Shown here in pieces: positions 36,501-47,106 of a stretch of 64,000 nt of DNA (within the stretch, counting starts at the first letter, position 1; every line of letters starts with the position of its first letter). Made by a program: the position numbers and the translations under genes. The notes beneath the pieces were generated by a model. That model was not told the origin of the DNA. It did no database searches and was given only the letters and a program-made list of their open reading frames with translations. The DNA comes from Uloborus plumipes (Eukaryota; Arthropoda; Arachnida; Araneae; Uloboridae): positions 1-64,000 of the forward strand of contig JAXGGA010005823.1 of the NCBI GenBank assembly GCA_038373865.1, given 5' to 3'.

Positions 36501-39500
36501 TGTTTACTGTTAGAGAAATGATCTATATCAAGAGAACTGAATTATAATAGAGGGTAGTGTATCACCAAAATTATAAATATATATTAATGTTATATTATTA
36601 GATATATTATTTCTCTAAGCCGAATCCTATACCCGGTCGAAACTCGCTCATTTCTTTATCGAATTGCATGAAAATTTATGATTTTGAAGCTTATCCCGCG
36701 GGCTATTGACGAAAATTAGACCCACCCTCTAAAAAGTGTCGGTTCGTTTTTTATTCGAACTTCAATTTTTGGGCACAAAATTGACTCTATCTAGCAAAAT
36801 AATTGTCGTATCGTCTCCATTTTGATTTCATTCCAAAGATTAAAAAAAATGCGTTCTTTAGAACGTTTCTCCGCTAGCGCCGCGTAACAAGAATCTCGAA
36901 AATCCACGTTTAAGCGACTTATAAGCGATTGAAGTTTGAAAAAGTTAAATTTTTTGCTCAACTGTCAAAATCGTTACATTGTTGTTCAAATCAATTTTAA
37001 ATGCAACATTTCAAGCCAAGGCTTAGCTCGGTAAACCTTAATTATAACTTTTATTGTTTCAAAATACTATGGTAGTTTTGCGATAACGTTAGTATTTAGT
37101 TTATTAGTATAGCCTTGGGTATTTGATTTTAATACAAGGTATCACTTTTGTAGTAGTTGTAAAAGTGAACGTGTCTTTGATCTCTTTCAAAAGTTGTCAG
37201 AACGACGGCAGTTGATGGCGATGTTGTGCAAAAGTACAAGATTTTACAATGCCAAGGAACAGGGTACCAACAGGCAGACTAACAGGAAGGTGTCTACTAC
37301 CTAGACAATATTAGACGATTCAACAATGCTTTGGCCTTCGCTTCAGTCAAAGTGGACTCAGTTAACATTCCTGGCAGAGATCCATATTGTTTTAAACTAC
37401 ATGGTCAAGTGTACCATATGATCGGGAACTTGCAACCTCCGGCAGGGACTACACCAACTTACGCTGGACTTTTCTTTATAGATTTCGACACTGCGCTGCA
37501 ACTTCGGGCAGATAATGAAGCCAATAAAAATTGTCGTATTAAATTTTAAGTTTAGAGGGTTTTTTTTTTGCGGAATTCCGCACGTGTCACCTAGTAAGCA
37601 TAATTAATTTAATTTTTAATATTAATTTTTGAATTTAACTTGAATAAATATAAATAATAAAAGAAGTTTCTTTGCCGAAAATGTACGATTTAACATGCAT
37701 ATTTTCCAAGATTTTTATATTATTATTATTAATTTTTTAAACATCCTGAAATTTTTTTCAGAATTGGGGCTTATAAGAATAAGGCTGATGCTCTAGTTTT
37801 ACAACAAAAATAAGTTTAAAAAACAAAAAGAAAAAAAAATAATTATTTTTTGATGATTTTTAAAATAATTTATGAGGAAATACCACACCAAGTACACTAA
37901 ATGTTCATGCTTTTGAACTTTTTAATTCTTCATTCCCCCAGAAGACTGGTAACAGTTGATACTACTCATTTTCTCCCCAAATCAAAATTATGTACATAAA
38001 CCTGTCCAAAACTGAAAGAATGGGGGGGGGGGGGTCTATCTCCCGAAAGTGGGGGGTGAAAAAATGGTGGTCTTAATGGAATTCAGAGGGTCATTTTTCA
38101 TATGAATTAGCAAAAATGGTGTCAGAAGCTTTTTAAAAGATTTTTTCAAAGAGCAGTATTTTTAGAAAATCTTTTTTGAAACAAAGAAAATCAAAATACT
38201 CTTCATAAAAAATATAGAAGTTTTGATAAGTAACTGAACGAATAGCAAATGCAAAATATACCTCCAACAAACCATGAGAGTACAGTCTGCTAAAATTGAT
38301 ATCACAGATAAGTCTTTTAATGGAGGATTGGGTTCAGCCTAAAGAAGAGATAATGCTATAAGATTATAGGAATCAAGATAAAAGCAATAACGCAACCATT
38401 TAATGAAACATACCACATCAACTTGTACCAGCAAGACACGAAGAGCATAAGACTTTCCCAAAGCTTTTAATCTTTCATGAATGTAATTTGGGAACAAATT
38501 GTGATAACGTAAGCTAAAAAAAGAAATAGATTTATACATATTTTTTATTTATTAGTAAATTTTTTCAAGATGTTACAGAAAATATAGGAAATTGCTTTAG
38601 AGAATAAGGGAAATTTATCAACACTTATATACACTCTTAAAGTTGGGCAAAAACTTACTTCAGTTGTACTCCTTAATAAGTACAGAAATTAAAAAAAGTG
38701 TCAATTAATCAATTTTGAAATTTCTTGTTCTTTTCAAAAAAAATTTACATTAACCTTCTTAAAATGGTGACTCGTTATATTGCTCATTTGGCTATCTCTT
38801 TTTGTTGGTTCTTAAAAAATTAAATGTAAACAAAAACTTTCGTTAATTTTTCAGGAAAAGACATTTTTTTTTCTTCCTATCGCTGTATCCTGGGTTTTGC
38901 TATAGCAGAGTTTGACTGTATTTCATTTTAGATTACAAATATATATCTCTTTTAAGGGACACTTTTTCTGGTCCCAGTCTCTTTGAATAAGCACCTCTAT
39001 GTATTTACCTCTCAATAAGGGTCCCTTTATATAAGGGACATTCACAGAAAAATTATGAAACTTAACACACATAAATGCATTAAAAAAAAAAAATTGAATT
39101 TATAAAAGATCAAGGTTTTTTTTTGACAAAAAATTAACTGTTAAAATTTTTCATAACTTTCAAAGAAACAAAGAAGTATTTTAAAATTTTTGCTGGGATT
39201 TTTCATCCATTTTTTCTTATTCTTTCATATATGTTCAGCTCTGACACACAGTCCTCCAGCAGAAACTTTTTACAGAAAACTCATGAAACACCCTATTATT
39301 TACATTGTATTGCATTGTAAATTAAATAACATAAACAAATGTAATAAATTACTTCCAAATTATTGCTATAAATTACAAAACTTTGATTTGATGCAATTTC
39401 TGATTAAATTTTAATTTAAAAAATAATACTGCTGGCCCCACTTAAACGAATGCTGTTGGTTCCAAGAAATATTTGATTAAGCAGGGTATTTGTTTAAGGA

Positions 39501-41778
39501 GGGATCTTTAACATTGCGTCTATGGCATCATTTCTGGGATGTTTTATTCCTATAAGCGGGGTATTCGTTTATGCGTTATCCAATTAAGCAGGGACGACAG
39601 TATATATATTTTTAGAATAATTCAGAATTTTATGTAGAAAATTTGAAACATTTTCAATAAACCTTAACTGTTAATAGTTTGCCTTTATTATGATTGTTAT
39701 ACTGTATTAAGTATACGGTGGTATCAAAAATGATGAATGCATCGATTCATACACCTCCGAATAAGCGACACCTCTATTCAAGGGACAAAAAATGCAGTCC
39801 CTTTAGTGTCCCTTATTGAAAGGTTCTACTGTATTTAGAATCACTTGAAACAGAATAATACCTTAAAAATAATGCACATGCAGTTTTTCCCATGACATAA
39901 TCAGGCTCAATTTCAGTAAATTCCCAAGGAACATTTCTTATGATTTTTAGCAGTGGATTTCCTCTCTAGTAGAAAATAAAAGAGCAATAAAATAGCAATT
40001 AACTATGAATTTTTAAATACTGAGATATAAAAATTGAAAATCAAGTTAAGAACTCTCTGTATCAGCAAATAGTAGAAACACAATCATACACTTATTTAAT
40101 AACATTTCTAACAAGTATTACAAATTACCTGTCTAGGGTTCACTAACAAAGTACCGGAACTTCTCTGTACCATACCAGAGGTAGATCTGTAATAGAAATT
40201 TCAATCCTAAGCAAATAACTAAAAGATTATAATATAGATATTTGTTCCACAACTTAATTTCACAGGCATAAAACTTTGGTTGGAAATTTGTGCTTCGAAT
40301 GGAATTATAATTAGTAATCAATAGTTTCAGTAAAATTTTATGTAAGTTACAAAATAACATCATAGTTTGATATGATGAATAAACGCTAGTAAGTAACTAC
40401 TGCAAAATTCCTGTATACTCGGAACACGTTCCATATATATACCATGGGAGGAACTTGCAAATGAATAGAGTGTTAATATTTACACTATTACAGTTTAAAC
40501 TTAACTGCCATGAGAACATAATCAGTATGCTCAATTTAGGGTTTGATTTTTGACGTTTAAAACCAATTTTTGACAGGACATGTCGAAAACTGAAAAACCT
40601 GACAAAAAATGCAAAAACCTGTCAAAACTCTCTATATTCAAATAATTATTGATTTGTTTTATAAACACAGTTGATTTCCTGATGCTGAAAAATTACTTAA
40701 CTCTTACTTATGCTACTTATACATCATATCAACCATTTTAATTAAAAATTAAATTAATAAGTTTAACTAAAATGAGTTCATACATTTTTCTTCAATTTGT
40801 TAAGCAGTAAAAAAAGTTACCTATATTAAAACTTGGTCATCAAGCCTTGGTTTTTATTTGGACACTCGAGCATTCAAGATCATTAACTAATTCCAAAGGT
40901 CGAACAAAGCTGATCACATGATTTGAAACAAAGTTTTCTCACACGTAAACTCAAAACATGAAAGTACAAGTCTTCTGATTGCAAAAGCGACATTGATACT
41001 CCACACTACACTCCATGGTCTCTCTGAGTTAGGGAACCTTTGACTGCATTTTTGGAGCTTCAATTGTAAAAAATTGATGGAAGAGGAAGATTTGATTACA
41101 GTCCATCTTTTAAAATAGCAATAGATACAGTCACTGAGCTCTATCCTTTACCGTAACATTAAAAATATGGTCGCTATAAATCACACTTTTAAAACTTAGT
41201 CAACACATTTAAAAAAAATTTGAAAAAAAAAAAAAAAAAAACAATGCAGCAGACTCTGTCACAAGAAAAAGATAAGTTGCAGGAAACATAATCTGACACC
41301 AAAATAAAATACATTAAAGTTTTGCTATTTGACGAAAGAGAAATAAATTATTACAAACGTACCCTGTTGACTCCACGGATTTATCATAATATTTAGATTC
41401 CCTCAAGTTAGAAAATTCACTCTCGAATTTCGTCAAAGGTTGCCTTGAGCCCGACTCGTTGGAACTAAGATGTTTGTTTTCTTGACCGGATGAACTGACT
41501 GAAGGAGAAGGTTTGTTCAAACCAATATCAGTGCCTTCTTCTTTCCGTTCTGAAGTTGCTTTATTTTTTTCAGCCTCTTTAAGAATTATCCCAGGTTTAA
41601 AATACTGAGGTCCCTGAAATAAAAATATTACATTCAATGCCGGGTTCAACAAGATAACCAACTCATTAAAAGCTGTTACTTCGAAATACGGTGGAAAAAT
41701 AAGACTTACACTTGATGTTCCATTCGATAAATCATCTAATGTTTCTGGAATACTGAATTTTTTCGGTGATTTTTCCAT
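21449..41778 (-). CDS. ERCC1: DNA excision repair protein ERCC-1 (ten exons)
   Basis: ERCC1 pairs with XPF (ERCC4) in the nucleus to form the 5' incision nuclease of nucleotide excision repair; ERCC1 itself is non-catalytic and binds XPA and DNA. Coding exons (- strand): 41778-41710, 41613-41363, 40186-40129, 39965-39862, 38513-38414, 38338-38262, 35525-35426, 34684-34613, 24923-24855, 21508-21449. All junctions are GT-AG with matching phases, giving 319 residues (human has 297). Residues 1-110 are low-complexity. The XPF-nuclease-like central domain runs from about 120 to 235 ([42 protein letters not shown]). The tandem helix-hairpin-helix domain fills 254-319 ([30 protein letters not shown]). 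Asn129, Tyr164 and Tyr171 match the XPA-contact residues N110, Y145 and Y152 of human ERCC1. Introns are loaded with transposons; its upstream region is duplicated at 48052-48974. The last exon could in principle splice on, because its stop lies within AG/GTAGCA, but the protein length fits termination there. Confidence 0.95.
22511..22707. mobile_element. hAT MITE with perfect 8-bp target duplication
   Basis: Begins CAGGGCCTGATTAAGAT and ends TTAGTAATCAGGCCTTG. CTCGGGAC flanks both sides (22503-22510, 22708-22715). Only 197 bp and non-coding. Lies in ERCC1 intron 9. Confidence 0.85.
22997..24722 (+). repeat. LINE-like interspersed repeat, copy B
   Basis: Same ends and body as copy A at 8711-10654. 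It lacks the MITE of copy A but carries its own insertion near 24033-24145, a partial pogo-like MITE. Lies in ERCC1 intron 9, antisense to the gene. Confidence 0.6.
24033..24145. mobile_element. Partial pogo-like MITE (TACTGTCGGCCCC family)
   Basis: TACTGTCGGCCCCGCGCAAA and GGTTCCAAGAAATATTTGAT match the left parts of the copies at 27550 and 39429. The right terminus is missing. Confidence 0.5.
24855..24923 (-). CDS. ERCC1: ERCC1 exon 9
   Basis: Acceptor GTTTTAG/ACATTG, donor AAA/GTGAGT. 23 codons with [15 protein letters not shown], the second hairpin. Confidence 0.92.
25157..27010. mobile_element. piggyBac-like element, non-autonomous
   Basis: TTAA at 25153-25156 and 27011-27014 flanks CCCATTAAACGCC at the left and GGCGCTTAATGGG at the right, the piggyBac signature (TTAA target, CCC ends). 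A longer motif, AAAATGGGAGACTTGGCGCT, occurs at 25296, again at 26984 and inverted at about 26634-26655. No transposase frame in 1854 bp. Lies in ERCC1 intron 8. Confidence 0.8.
27550..27734. mobile_element. pogo-like MITE, TA target
   Basis: CTGTTGGCCCCTCTTAA at the left and TTAAGCGAGACCGACAG at the right, with TA on both sides. The TTTAAGTGGGGATCTTTAAC and TATAAGCGGG blocks are shared with 39429-39600. Confidence 0.65.
30247..30330. mobile_element. 84-bp hAT MITE nested in the 5.9-kb element
   Basis: CAGTGGCTTACTCAGG at the left and TAATGTAAGCCACTG at the right. GCAAGACA flanks both sides (30239-30246 and 30331-30338). Confidence 0.85.
30889..31041 (-). CDS. Zinc-finger exon of a hAT/ZMYM1-like protein
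   Basis: 51 codons from ATG at 31041 to a donor GCG/GTAAGA. The sequence [20 protein letters not shown] ... ELCHGG ... LAGAPKNPF has a C-x2-C ... H-x3-C finger. It resembles the N terminus of ZMYM1-like or TTF-type proteins derived from hAT transposases (family recognition from memory). It lies inside the hAT element, on its - strand, and probably is the first coding exon of that element's gene. Downstream exons toward 28304 were not found, so the gene may be decapitated of its catalytic part. Frame and donor are intact. Confidence 0.6.
31400..32332. mobile_element. hAT element nested in the 5.9-kb hAT element
   Basis: TAGGGCTGGGTAATGCATTG at the left and TGGTCCAGCCCTA at the right. CTGACTAT flanks both sides (31392-31399, 32333-32340). 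Subterminal CATCGCGATGTA/ACATCGGTTT-type repeats. 933 bp, non-coding, and itself hosting the MITE at 31687. Confidence 0.85.
31687..31859. mobile_element. hAT MITE nested third-deep
   Basis: CAGGCCCGTCATTTAGG at the left, TTGAAATGACCCCTG at the right. Flanking 8-mers TCAGGCGA (31679-31686) and TCAGGCAA (31860-31867) differ at one base. A long G-run lies near its left end. Confidence 0.75.
33006..33180. mobile_element. Possible pogo-like MITE
   Basis: TACAGTCTAGTCTCAAAGCT at the left and GTTATCGAGGCTCGATTGAA at the right look like loosely matched ends, with AGCTT/AAGCTT and GAGTTA repeats inside. Termini are not exact. Confidence 0.35.
34613..34684 (-). CDS. ERCC1: ERCC1 exon 8
   Basis: Acceptor TTTTCAG/CTAATT, donor AAA/GTAAAT. 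24 codons with [20 protein letters not shown], the first helix-hairpin-helix. Confidence 0.92.
35426..35525 (-). CDS. ERCC1: ERCC1 exon 7
   Basis: Acceptor TTTGCAG/TGCGGA, donor CAG/GTGAGA. Encodes [20 protein letters not shown], the end of the central domain. Confidence 0.92.
35705..36430. repeat. Unclassified element-like region with AAAAAACC repeats
   Basis: A cluster of GGGTTTTTTCAGG, TTGAAAAAAACCC and AAACCTGAAAAAACC units at both sides (35725-35830, 36295-36420) flanks AT-rich sequence. This looks like subterminal repeats of a transposon, but no target duplication was found. Similar AAAACCTGACA units occur at 40575-40630. Confidence 0.3.
37292..37549 (+). pseudogene. Helitron transposase fragment (Helitron-like N domain)
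   Basis: About 85 in-frame codons, [20 protein letters not shown] ... [20 protein letters not shown] ... [20 protein letters not shown], match the start of the Helitron-like N-terminal domain ([13 protein letters not shown], PYCFKIHGQxYH). The frame then stops at 37547-37549. Rep and helicase parts are absent. The element may begin near 36600. It lies in ERCC1 intron 6, antisense to the gene. Confidence 0.75.
38262..38338 (-). CDS. ERCC1: ERCC1 exon 6
   Basis: Acceptor TTCTTTAG/GCTGAA, donor GGAG/GTATAT. Encodes [20 protein letters not shown] and LMVCW. Confidence 0.9.
38414..38513 (-). CDS. ERCC1: ERCC1 exon 5
   Basis: Acceptor TTTTTTAG/CTTACG, donor GTG/GTATGT. Encodes [20 protein letters not shown] and the [10 protein letters not shown] strand; contains Tyr164 and Tyr171. 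Confidence 0.93.
39429..39600. mobile_element. pogo-like MITE, TA target
   Basis: CTGCTGGCCCCACTTAAACG at the left and AATTAAGCAGGGACGACAG at the right, with TA on both sides. Same family as 27550-27734. Lies in ERCC1 intron 4. Confidence 0.65.
39862..39965 (-). CDS. ERCC1: ERCC1 exon 4
   Basis: Acceptor CTACTAG/AGAGGA, donor TTAAG/GTATTA. Encodes [16 protein letters not shown] and [13 protein letters not shown]; contains Asn129, equivalent to an XPA-contact residue. Confidence 0.92.
40129..40186 (-). CDS. ERCC1: ERCC1 exon 3
   Basis: Acceptor ATTACAG/ATCT, donor CAG/GTAATT. Encodes [19 protein letters not shown], the start of the conserved core. Confidence 0.9.
41363..41613 (-). CDS. ERCC1: ERCC1 exon 2
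   Basis: Acceptor TTTCAG/GGACCT, donor CAGG/GTACGT. Encodes the Ser/Lys/Glu-rich, probably disordered segment (residues 24-106 plus two bases). Confidence 0.85.
41710..41778 (-). CDS. ERCC1: ERCC1 exon 1
   Basis: ATG at 41778 and 23 codons ([20 protein letters not shown]...), donor AGT/GTAAGT. A GTG-initiated extension to 41808 is open but has no ATG. Confidence 0.85.
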
Positions 41779-41990
41779 ATTAAACGTGAAATCTGATCGC
41801 GTTTTCACTATTGTTTACAAACAAAAGAAAATGCGGAAAATTCGGTGGCGGGAATATCGGATCCAGCAGGGCAGAGAATGTCACGTGACTACACGGCAAC
41901 CGGAAAGCGATTTCAGTGTGGGCGTGGCTTAAAGGAAATAATAGCAGACAGCTTTCGAATCGCGTAGTGTGGATTTGAATGGGCATGGTC
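41779..41990 (-). promoter_or_regulatory. ERCC1 upstream (promoter) region
   Basis: This short stretch is richer in G+C than its surroundings and directly precedes the ERCC1 start. It contains TCACGTGA (E-box-like palindrome), GGGCGTGGC (GC-box-like) and CGATTCGAAAGC. No TATA box is evident. From 41843 outward it is duplicated in inverse orientation at 48800-48974. Promoter function is inferred from position. Confidence 0.4.
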
Positions 41991-42446
41991 TAATACAAAA
42001 TAATTCAAATATAATAAAGACGAAATTAAGCACAATTAAGAATGCCAGATGCAATGTTTTACGAAAACGAGTAGTATCTTTCACATGAAAATCCAAAATT
42101 GATTTTTCTGTTCTTTTTCGTAACTTAATTTTGTTTCAGAATTTTAATTCCGGTTTATTTTGCTCATTTTCAATCGTTTTGTTTGACTCGAAAAAAATCT
42201 TTTGTGTAATAGAGAAGTTAAATTCTAATTTGCTTAAAAAAATTAATGAATAAAATTTATCACCACACCAGGATTTAAAAAAATAAATAAATAAAGGAAA
42301 ATAAAGTTGAACTACATTGAAAATCAAAAATTATATTAAAAAAAAAGAAAAGAAAAAAAGACAAGCTTTTCTCGATTTGTGTACTTTTTTCTTTATCGAA
42401 TACATTATGGATTAACAATTTGGTTTTATTTCTTGATTCATTTAGG
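41843..42446 (-). repeat. Inverted duplication, left arm flank
   Basis: This ERCC1-proximal flank is the reverse complement of 48044-48974 with few differences, apart from a roughly 315-bp insertion in the right copy. Homology stops at 41843, 65 bp upstream of the ERCC1 ATG. Confidence 0.85.
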
Positions 42447-45400
42447 CTGGGTGTTAATGATTTAAATCAATTGATTTAAACCAGTGATTTAAATCAAATG
42501 ATTTTTTTTTCAAAATCATTGATTTAAATCATTTAACACCTTAAGCTTAGAAATCTTCTTGATTTTTTGATTTTCATAAATTCTGTTTTTTGCTTAGTTT
42601 TAGTTTCTGTTTTTTGCATAACTTTTCTTCCTAAAATTGATTTTTGTCCTTATGGTTTTCTCTCACTTATTTAATACTTCTATCTATTCATTTTTTCTCT
42701 CCTTACTCAATCTAATTATTATTCACATTTTTAGGCAATGGAGACTTTTAAATTATATTCCGCATTATTATTATTATTATTATTATTATTTATTTTTTTT
42801 GAAATTGATAAGGAAGTTAAGGCAATACACGAAAAGATGGTTGTGTATCTTTTGATTTTTATCTCATAGAACACTTTTCAATTTAAGATAGTAAGAGTAA
42901 TGTTGAAAAAGAGAAATTTGCTGGAAACTGCTAACACGTTTTTCAAAGTTACGAGAAATCATATTTTCAGTGTAAAAATAAATAAATAACAGAGCATATT
43001 AATTAAAAGACATGTAGCAATGTCCAATAGGGAACATGCACTATGTCACAAAATATGTTTAAATTACTGTTATTTCATAGAATCGATGATGCTGATGCCG
43101 AAAATCAACATTAAAATTCCAAAAAATCATTCACTTGAGCGTGAGAAGCAATTAAAAAGGGAAATTTTTGTAAACAATGTCACGTGACGAAAAACGCTCA
43201 GCCATTGGTCCACGTCACAGAATACGATTATCCCAGTATCGCTGACTTTGATGAGACAGTCAATGCGTTTTTAACACGCTGTTTTGTATTATCGTTATAT
43301 TCGAAGCCCGGATGGTAGTTCATTTTTTGGCGTTTTTTTCGTCTTAGTTCATTATACAAAGAGTTTTACAGCTATTTAAACGTTGAAAAGTTTTTTATCA
43401 ACTTTTCAGGGTAATTTTTCATGTTTTAGCTCATTTATGAAGTTTGAGCCAATTTTTAAGCAGCTGTGTCTTCTTATCAGTTTAGTGGTTTATAGTCGTT
43501 GTTCACTTTAAAAGGGAAATGGGGGGGGGGGGGCGGATAAACGAAAGGTACTCTGCTTCACAAAAGAAAAGGAGCGTAGTAAAGCTGGTAGATCAAGAAC
43601 AGAACAGGTTTGCGTTCTTTGACTACATTCCAATCCTTTTCTCATTCTTTCAATCATTTTCTTGGAATAGATTTCTGGAGAGTTCTGATCACTGAAAAAA
43701 TGTCCAAGTGTTTACCACTGAAATATTTAAAATGTTTTCAACTTCAGCTGCATTTTTCGAGGGGTTTTGTTGCGAATTTTCGAAGCATGTTTAGTTTTAT
43801 TCAGTCATCTAACTTCTGAAATGTAGTTATAATCAATGATTGATGCGGGTTTTTTTTTCTATATCTTCATATTTATTATTATTTTTTTTAAAGAATAAAA
43901 TGAGTCAAAAGCTTTTATTTTCGCAAAAACAGGAGTGTTTAAACCGATAAATAATTGAGAAACAAAAAACAGTTTAAAAATATTTTTAAAGAGGGTTGGA
44001 TGGGGGGTTGCTGAGGGGGACACCCTTCAGGGCGTGACACCCAAAATGTGTTAAAGAGTTTATGAAACTTCATAAAATTTAAAAATTTGCTTTCTTAAAA
44101 ATTTCATTAAAATTTATTTTATATAGAATTAATGAAACGCAGAGCATCGATACCGTTGGGGGGTGGGGGGGGGGTGCACCAAGTAACATCCAGGCGTTGT
44201 TTGAATGAAACCAACCAAAAATGTATCTCCCAACTTATGAAAAATGTACATGTTGAATTTCTTGAAAAATATCCCAATTGTTTTAAATTATATAGAATTC
44301 ATCCAATGCAGGATCATTATTATTGATGAAAAGGGGGTTACACCGGGTGACATTCAAAATGTATCCAAGAGTGTGTGAAAAAAAAATATTTCTTTAAAAA
44401 TGTTCCCGCTATTAGAAATTTTATTTCATTTATCGAATAGAGGAAGGAGGAGTGTTGCACCCGTGTGCTATTTAATTGGTTTGAGGAGTTAATACCAGCT
44501 TCGATTGAGTTAAACCAAATAGCAATCGCGATTACTCAAAAAAAAAAAAACTCTTAAATTTTTGATGAATTGTTAAAACGTAGATTTTTTTATTATTTGT
44601 TCCTTTATTCAGATTATTTTCTACAGAGTAACAAATAAAAAATATTAATCTATAAATAGAAGTTTAGATTTATAAATAACATTTTAAAAAGTCATCATCT
44701 AAATTAAAATGTGCTTTAAATAAAACAAATTCTAAATATATTTCTGATGAAATAAATCACACACAATTCTCAAGAACATCCGAATTGCATTGCATTTTGA
44801 TATTCTTATAAAAACACGCGCTATGCAAAAATCAAGTTCTTATATCTCGAAAAAATGTATTTGCTATCAATATTTGTCGTTGAATAACAAAAATTGTATT
44901 CTTCTTTTCCAACCCCCCAGTTAACATGACTGACATGTGTCTCAAAGAATCTAAGCCCATGTTTTTACCAGCTAAATGTTCTTCATATAAATATTCTTTT
45001 ATAGCTAAAAAAAACATACAATTTAAAAAAAAAAATAAATAAACCGTGAAGATTTGCGACTTGTAAAGGCTTAATAACTTGGCAGTATGTAAAACCTGTG
45101 CTTTAAAACTAGTATTTGGAATACATTGATTCCGTGATCCATCTTCTCTACAGTGTGAAATTCCGCACTGTACAACAGAGCAAACGCTAGCAGAAGGAAC
45201 GCAGGGAGAAAAGTATTCTGTGACGTCACAAACTCATGGAGCGGCTACTTTCGTTTTTCGGGAGGCGTGGCCTAATCGCTTTTAAAACTCGTTTTAAATA
45301 TGTTTAAACTAGCTTAATGGAGGTGTTATTGGTATGTGTCTGCACAGTTTTTCGTGGTCTTTCATTTGCAAGTGAGTTTGAAAATCATGCATCTTCCCCA

Positions 45401-45719
45401 TTTATTTATTTCCTTCTGTTGTTATGTTTTTCAGTGTGTTACTATGTCATCTGTATTATACTTATGATTTAAATCATATGCATTTGTATTAAAATCGTTT
45501 GCATTGAATGTTATGAAATTTTTTTGGTGACATAATAAATGAAATTTTGTTTTGAAATTTTTAACAATATCAATTTCATGCTTACTAATATTCATAAGTA
45601 TAGCTAATCAGTTACGAAAGTTTCTGAAGTCTTTTTATAAAAATATATATATATATATATATAAAAAATCGATTTAAATTTAAAAGAAAAATCAGATTTA
45701 AATAAAAAAATCTGATTAT
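42447..45719 (-). mobile_element. hAT element in the left arm, one end lost
   Basis: Next to CATTTAGG (42439-42446) begins CTGGGTGTTAATGATTTAAA, the counterpart of the end of the element at 47107-48043. It carries palindromic ATTTAAATCA repeats. Blocks 42447-43026 and 45400-45719 match the right copy; 43027-45399 (2.4 kb) has no match there. The last 40 bp or so of the far terminus are missing. No transposase frame was recognised in the extra segment. Confidence 0.65.
43985..44470 (+). repeat. Degenerate tandem repeat, about three units
   Basis: Units of roughly 170-200 bp carry a G-run, a GTGACA(C/T)CCAAAATGT-like block, AAGAGT and a T/A-rich part with AAAAATTT and TATATAGAATT. The second unit is the most divergent. 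Confidence 0.4.
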
Positions 45720-47106
45720 TTAATTAAGCATTTTCTAATTTTTTAATAAAGTAAATAAAGAAGCAAAAAAAAAAAAAAAATCAAGAACATTTTATTATTT
45801 TCTAACAACTTATACACTAAAGGCTGTTCTCAAATAGCTACTAAGTAAATTAAAACTTTTAAATGTTTAATAAAAAATAATTGTTAGAAGTAATTGCAAA
45901 AAATGTTATAAAACTTAGTTAATATTCAGATAACCAGACATTGTCAGTATTTGGCCGAATAGTTAGTTTTTAGTATTCATATAAAACTGCTATTTGGTAC
46001 ATCCTTAATGCTTATTCAAATACTTCATTCATGATTAGTAGTATTTCTTTCTTTCTTTTTAATTTTTTGAATCATAACGGTAAGTTCTTCCAGTAGTATT
46101 GCATTGAATGGTTAAAATCAAGATACATTCATGTCACATTTTATGCATTGGACATGGGCTCCACCCAATATAGGGAGGACAAGAGGGGCTCTAGTCCCCC
46201 CCCCCCCATAGAAATGAGTACTTTCTTAATTTTAGTACAATATTTTCGGCAAAAATATAAATATATTTCGTTTTCAGCCATTAGTGAGTAAGTTATTAAA
46301 AATGCTAAATTTCAATAACTTTAATTACTTCACTAAAATTACTTTCTATGGGAAAAATATATGGCCAAACCTTGGGGGAAATACGTAATCCCCCCCCCCC
46401 GCTCAAAATTTCGCATAGTGGCACCGGAGGTACATTGTAGGAGAGTCAGAGGAGACATGATCCAGTTGTTTAATTTTTATCAAAATGAATGAAGTTTATC
46501 TATTGAATTTTTGTTTAGAAAGCAGAACAAGGGGACATTGTTTTAAGCTATTTAAATCTCAGGCTAACCTAGAGGTGAGGAAAAATTACTAATTTAGTAG
46601 GGTTGTGAGCACCTGGTACAACTTACCAGAGAAATTTACTAAGACCAGCCTAGCTGGGGATAGAGCCTGTAGCTGTTCGTCTTCTTTTGTATTTGTATAT
46701 AATAATTTAAGAATTTATTATTTACTATTACTATTTTAAAACCTTTCCTACAAATTTGACTTTTATAATTATTATTCATTTATTATTCTAATAAGCATTA
46801 AGAACTAACTCCTCGCCTTGTCTTACGGGACTAAAAGAGGGCGTTGGGCAGGGCCAATGGGGCAGATTCCTTGGCTCTCAACCATGAAAAATTAAATAGC
46901 AATTTTTGTGTGTTGTAATTTAATGACTGCTTAATTTAGATTACTTAAGTGATTTCAAGTCACAAAAAAAAAGGGTGCTTAATTTATCAGAGCATGCATT
47001 AAAATAATTATTTGTTGTTAAAGATTCAAAATTTTGAATCTTTAGCAACAAATAATTAAGTTCCACTGTTTATGTTTAGTACTTATTAATCCTTACATCC
47101 TAAATG
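45720..47106. other. Spacer of the inverted duplication
   Basis: AT-rich DNA with C-runs at 46194-46207 and 46390-46400 and no recognised gene. It includes the perfect palindromic ATTCAAAATTTTGAAT near 47024-47042. Confidence 0.5.

Noticed and set aside
41779..41808. N-terminal extension of ERCC1
   Set aside because: The extension opens with GTG, not ATG; the ATG at 41778 is the sound start.
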